Below, one piece after another: positions 60,533-64,000 of a stretch of DNA of 64,000 nt (the stretch's first letter is position 1; each line of letters begins with the position of its first letter). Under the pieces are notes generated by a model. It was not told where the DNA came from. It searched no databases and was given only the letters and a program-made list of their open reading frames with translations. Both the position numbers and the translations under genes were made by a program. This stretch comes from Sediminicoccus rosea (GTDB lineage Bacteria > Pseudomonadota > Alphaproteobacteria > Acetobacterales > Acetobacteraceae), in the NCBI RefSeq assembly GCF_033547095.1, contig NZ_CP137852.1, forward strand, positions 4,489,001 to 4,553,000. Reading direction: 5' to 3'.

Positions 60533-61240
60533 CTAGTCGAGCAACCGCACTTCGACCTTCGTTGCAAGAATCCGACGAACCCATCGAAAATCTTTCGTCA
60601 CGATATAGACGAGATCATCATCGGCCGTCACGGGGTCCACCGCCTTTACCGCGAGCACATGCGCCCCCGCCGTGCAGACCGACAATTCCGGCTCGAAATC
60701 CCGGCCGAGAATACGGTAGCTGCCATGCTGCTTTGGGTCGGGGGCCCCCCAGTCCGTCGTCTCGGCACGCGTCGCCGGCGAGGGATAGGCAAGGACCAGA
60801 AGCCCATCCGGTGAGAGGATGCGCGTCAGTTCGCCGAGCGCCTTGCGATGATCGGGCACGCGCGTCAGCACATGGTAGCAGATGATGAAGCCGTAGCTGC
60901 CGTCCGGCCGGTCAATCGCCTGCGGATCAATGGCACCAGGCGAGCCGAAGGCGCTCGTCTCGATGCTTCGGAACCAGCCCCCCGCCACCACCCGGATGTC
61001 GCCGAAGTCGAGCAGGGAGAATTCCTTGAAGGCGGCGCGGTCGCGGATCGTGTCGATCAACTGCCGCCCTGCCCGGTGCCGCTCAAGCGAGCCGCATTGC
61101 AGGCAGGTGGGCGGCCGCCCGCGGCGGCTCATCCGGCCACCCGGCCCCGGTCCGAAGCGCGTTCCACCGCAGCACGGGCAGACGGGCGGCGCCTTGCCCC
61201 CGGCGGCGACCTGTGTCGTGGACTTGGGATCGACTGCCAT
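60533..61240 (-). CDS. Zinc-ribbon SAM-dependent methyltransferase
   Basis: 235 residues from ATG 61240, which shares its A with the glycosyltransferase stop. Zinc ribbon VCPCCGGTRF ... CLQCGSLERH (CxxC pairs), then a methyltransferase domain: LLDFGDIRVVAGGWF, FIICYHVLTRVPDHRKALGE and LSPDGLLVLAYPSP. The nucleotide-binding glycine motif near LLDFG is weak, so catalytic competence is uncertain. The second zinc-ribbon methyltransferase in tandem with the previous gene. Confidence 0.7.
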   Translation of the reverse strand: MAVDPKSTTQVAAGGKAPPVCPCCGGTRFGPGPGGRMSRRGRPPTCLQCGSLERHRAGRQLIDTIRDRAAFKEFSLLDFGDIRVVAGGWFRSIETSAFGSPGAIDPQAIDRPDGSYGFIICYHVLTRVPDHRKALGELTRILSPDGLLVLAYPSPATRAETTDWGAPDPKQHGSYRILGRDFEPELSVCTAGAHVLAVKAVDPVTADDDLVYIVTKDFRWVRRILATKVEVRLLD

Positions 61241-64000
61241 CACGAGGTTCCTTCCTCAAGAACCCGCCAGATCTGGTTCACGCGCGTTTCCCACGACACG
61301 TCGTTCAGCACGGCGGCGCGGGTGGCGGGGTCCACCTTGGGCCCACGGCCGGCAAGGGTCGCATCAATCGCGGCGATGAATTCCTTCTGGCTCGCCGCCA
61401 CGCTGACATAGGGGCCGATGTCCTGGATGTTCGCGACATCGGTGGTCACCACCGGGACGCCGACGGCGAAATAGACGTAGAGCTTCAGCGGATTCATCCG
61501 GTCGCTCTGGTCGCTCTTCAGGTGCGGGATCATGGCGACATCGAAGCCGCGCATGATCCGCAGCGCCGTCTCATAGGGCCGGACGCCCAGCAGATGGATG
61601 TTGGGGCAGCGGGCGCTCATTTCCGCCACCTCGGGCCGGCCATGCGCCGAGCCGACCAGGGCGATGCTGCCATGCGGATAGCGCCGCGCGACCGCCTCGA
61701 TGAGCTCGAGATCCACGCGGTCCCGCATGTTGCCGACATAGCCGATGATCGGGCGCGGCAGCCCACGCAGCTCGGGCGGCATCCCCCAGCTCTCGACATC
61801 GGGCAGGATTTCGGCGCCGTTCGGGACGACATGGATGTCCGGCCGGAGGCTGGCGAAGGCGTCACGGACGGGGGCGCAGTTGCTGAAGACGGTGTCCGCC
61901 TCCGTCAGGATCGTCTGGTAGGCCCGCTCGATCTGGCGCGTATAGGCCTCGCTGCTGCCGGGGAAGGTCCGCTGGTCGTCAATCAGGTCCGCCACCACGA
62001 AACCGGGCCGCACGGCGTCGGCGACCTCGGGATATTCGAAGATGACGGGCGACACCCAGAGCATCGGCGCCTCGTCGCAACCGACCTCCGCCAGCACCTC
62101 CCGGACGAAGTCGGGATAGGCGCTGGCCGGCCGCAGCTCCTGCCCGAAGGCGCGCGCGGCCCGCGGGCCCGCCCGGTGGAGGAAGGTGCGCCGGATGAAG
62201 TCGGGGGCGTCGGCCGTGCGGAGGATCCGCTTCACGGTGTTGACGTAGACAAGGCTGCCCTGGTGGGCCGCTTCGCCGGCCGCGAGCTCGGCCTGGCGCT
62301 CCAGGTCCACCACGCTGATCGGACGGTCCAAGTGGATGATGCGGCGGACGCGCCCGGTCTCCAGCATGTATTTCGCCAGCATGTCGGACCGCCGGCCATA
62401 GACGTCCGAATCATTCTGCTTCCACAGGAAGACGAGATCACGCGGGCGCTCGCCCTTGACCAGCGGGGCGCGAAGCTCCTGCCTTGGCTTCTGCGCCACG
62501 AGGCGCGGCAGCGCCACGCCGGAGAGTTCCTCGAGGATGCGGAAGGTCTGCTCGAACAGATGCGGCTCGACCAGCTGGCCGCGTCGCGCCGTCGAATAGG
62601 CGAGGTCGAGCCGCGCCGCATTCACCTCGTAGCTGAGCTCCGAAAGGAAATAGGAGCGCGTGCCCTTGCCCCCGCCCCGCGCGGGTGCGGCGGCGACACG
62701 GCGGAGCGCGGCGTCGAGCGAGGCATCGTCGGTCACCACCTCGAAGGCATTGGCCAGCGCGAGGTCCAGCAGCGGCGGCACGGCCCGCGCCAGCACCGGC
62801 ACGTCCATGGCGAGCGCATCGGTCAGCTTCGCCGGAATCTGGTATTGCGAGATTGGCTCGCTCGGATCCTGCAGGATCGCCACCGCGTCGGCCAGGTTCA
62901 CGAGCTCGGGCAGGCGCTTCCAGGGCTGGTCGGGATTGAGCGATATCCGCGCCTTCTTGTAGGAGGCGAAGCGGTTCGCCGTCCGCTTGTCGGTCACGGT
63001 GCCGATGATGCAGAGGACCAGGCGATCATCGCCCAGCCGCTCAAGCGCATCGGCGATATCGAAGATACCCTTGTGCGGGCGGGGCGTGCCGAGGAAGAGG
63101 ATGACCCGGTCCGCATCCTTGAAGCCATATTCGGCGCGCACCGCGCGGCGATCATAGAGCGCCGGGTCGAAGACACGCTCGTCGCGCCCATGGCGCACGG
63201 TGATCCCGCCGAAACGCCGCCGCAAGGCGACGTTGGAGACGGTGACCAGCTCACCCTCGGTCACGAGGGTCTCGCCGAAGCGGGTCCAGAGCTCGCTGTA
63301 GGGGCTGGCGAGTTCCTGCGGGTTGTCCCGCACCGCCGAGCGGATCTCCTCGATGGAGGCGGGCGCGTTGGACTTGGTGAAGGCCAGCTCGTGGTCGTCG
63401 ATGTCCACGACCATCGGGCAGTCGTTGAAATGCCGGATCAACGCGCCGAGGACGAGGCTCGGCAGGCGCGGCTTGCCCACATGGACGACGTCGCAGCGGG
63501 TGTTGCGTGCGAGTTCGATCGCGCCGGTCAGGAAGCTCTTGAGATCGGTCGCGGGGAAGCTTCGCATGGGAAGCTTGCCGTCCGCGATGGGCGGCCAGAT
63601 CCGCCCCCCATAGAAGGCGAAGATCGGCCCGACCAGCTCCGCATCATGACGCTTGGCGGCCATGTCGGCGAGGAGGAAGGCGCGCCCGACGGGGTTGTGC
63701 GCCATGTCCCAGGCCACCACCGCCACCTTCAGGGGGTTGGCCGCCCCTTCCGCCGTGGCCGGACGACCGGTGGTGCGGACGGATGCACCCTCCTTCGGCC
63801 GGGCCTCGGCCGGAGGCGCCTTGGGGGCCGGCGACGGCTTCGGGGCCTGGGGGGCGGGCGCCCGCGCAACCTCGCGCTTGGGGAAGCGGATACGGAGATT
63901 CTCGGCCCGCAGCCGCCGTCCGGTGGCGCCGCAATAGAAGGCGACCGAGTGCAGCTCGGCATCAAGGACATGCGCGGGCAGCGGAACGAGGAAGCCATGC
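61240..64000 (-). CDS. Large two-domain glycosyltransferase, 5' end beyond the window
   Basis: The frame is open from the stop at 61240 to the window edge (920 codons here), so the true start lies beyond 64000. From the edge: HGFLVPLPAHVLDAELHSVA, a Pro/Ala-rich linker, then a GT4-type domain starting VAVVAWDMAHNPVGRAFLLA. It contains LFLGTPRPHKGIFDIADAL and ISQYQIPAKLTDALAM. A second GT domain (C-terminal) has VVADLIDDQRTFPG, NCAPVRDAFASL, GYVGNMRDRVDLELIEAVAR and MNPLKLYVYFAVGVPVVTTD. A possible internal start (ATG/GTG near 63726) would omit the upstream coding, so I favour a longer protein. Confidence 0.8.
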   Translation of the reverse strand, partial: HGFLVPLPAHVLDAELHSVAFYCGATGRRLRAENLRIRFPKREVARAPAPQAPKPSPAPKAPPAEARPKEGASVRTTGRPATAEGAANPLKVAVVAWDMAHNPVGRAFLLADMAAKRHDAELVGPIFAFYGGRIWPPIADGKLPMRSFPATDLKSFLTGAIELARNTRCDVVHVGKPRLPSLVLGALIRHFNDCPMVVDIDDHELAFTKSNAPASIEEIRSAVRDNPQELASPYSELWTRFGETLVTEGELVTVSNVALRRRFGGITVRHGRDERVFDPALYDRRAVRAEYGFKDADRVILFLGTPRPHKGIFDIADALERLGDDRLVLCIIGTVTDKRTANRFASYKKARISLNPDQPWKRLPELVNLADAVAILQDPSEPISQYQIPAKLTDALAMDVPVLARAVPPLLDLALANAFEVVTDDASLDAALRRVAAAPARGGGKGTRSYFLSELSYEVNAARLDLAYSTARRGQLVEPHLFEQTFRILEELSGVALPRLVAQKPRQELRAPLVKGERPRDLVFLWKQNDSDVYGRRSDMLAKYMLETGRVRRIIHLDRPISVVDLERQAELAAGEAAHQGSLVYVNTVKRILRTADAPDFIRRTFLHRAGPRAARAFGQELRPASAYPDFVREVLAEVGCDEAPMLWVSPVIFEYPEVADAVRPGFVVADLIDDQRTFPGSSEAYTRQIERAYQTILTEADTVFSNCAPVRDAFASLRPDIHVVPNGAEILPDVESWGMPPELRGLPRPIIGYVGNMRDRVDLELIEAVARRYPHGSIALVGSAHGRPEVAEMSARCPNIHLLGVRPYETALRIMRGFDVAMIPHLKSDQSDRMNPLKLYVYFAVGVPVVTTDVANIQDIGPYVSVAASQKEFIAAIDATLAGRGPKVDPATRAAVLNDVSWETRVNQIWRVLEEGTS

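Overview
This 64 kb window is very GC-rich chromosomal DNA from an alphaproteobacterium. The gene content fits the Acetobacteraceae (Roseomonas-like): five orphan Bug/TctC-type solute receptors, an alphaproteobacterial NasS-NasT nitrate switch, a CheZ, an FNR-type regulator and an ihfA-merR pair. The family placement is inference; no rRNA or other marker is present. Genes are densely packed, with many 4-base ATGA or GTGA stop/start overlaps marking operons.

Left part (1-16.6 kb). On the minus strand, nasT is followed by a leader with two ANTAR-type hexaloop hairpins, then nasS, nrtA, nrtB, nrtD and the start of an FAD oxidoreductase cut by the window edge. This is a nitrate uptake and assimilation operon controlled by antitermination. 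Next is a catabolic block. An isomerase and an enolase-superfamily gene lie on the plus strand. Convergent to them are a Gfo/Idh/MocA dehydrogenase, a DUF993 aldolase-like protein, a second isomerase and two Bug receptors. A perfect palindrome upstream of the dehydrogenase lies next to a tetR gene. That tetR ends an operon with a polar amino-acid ABC transporter and a PuuB-like FAD oxidase.

Middle part (16.7-39.3 kb). A TPR lipoprotein and ispE precede an eight-gene stretch: a polyamine-type ABC transporter translationally coupled to a three-gene hydratase with a CTLCSC metal site and a split beta subunit, as in thiocyanate hydrolase. A tRNA-Gln(TTG) follows. Then come a Bug/flavin monooxygenase/MmgE operon, a CoA-ester lyase, a GntR regulator, an isochorismatase, a TetR regulator with a palindromic operator and an HpaB-type hydroxylase. 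A chemoreceptor is divergent from cheZ, followed by a second polyamine ABC transporter.

Right part (39.3-64 kb). An isolated four-gene phage-tail-fibre-like module has a lower-GC promoter region. After it are an FNR-type regulator whose ribosome-binding site sits in a long hairpin, a Bug receptor, a DUF2842 membrane protein, and an apt gene disrupted by an exact 103-bp tandem duplication. A LOV-domain hybrid histidine kinase overlaps the apt end. Next are ihfA-merR, an AlgI-like O-acetyltransferase with three SGNH hydrolases, another Bug receptor, a polysaccharide deacetylase, a gamma-glutamyltransferase and a cell-surface glycan block: UDP-glucuronate epimerase-like, glycosyltransferase, two zinc-ribbon methyltransferases and a double-domain glycosyltransferase running off the window.
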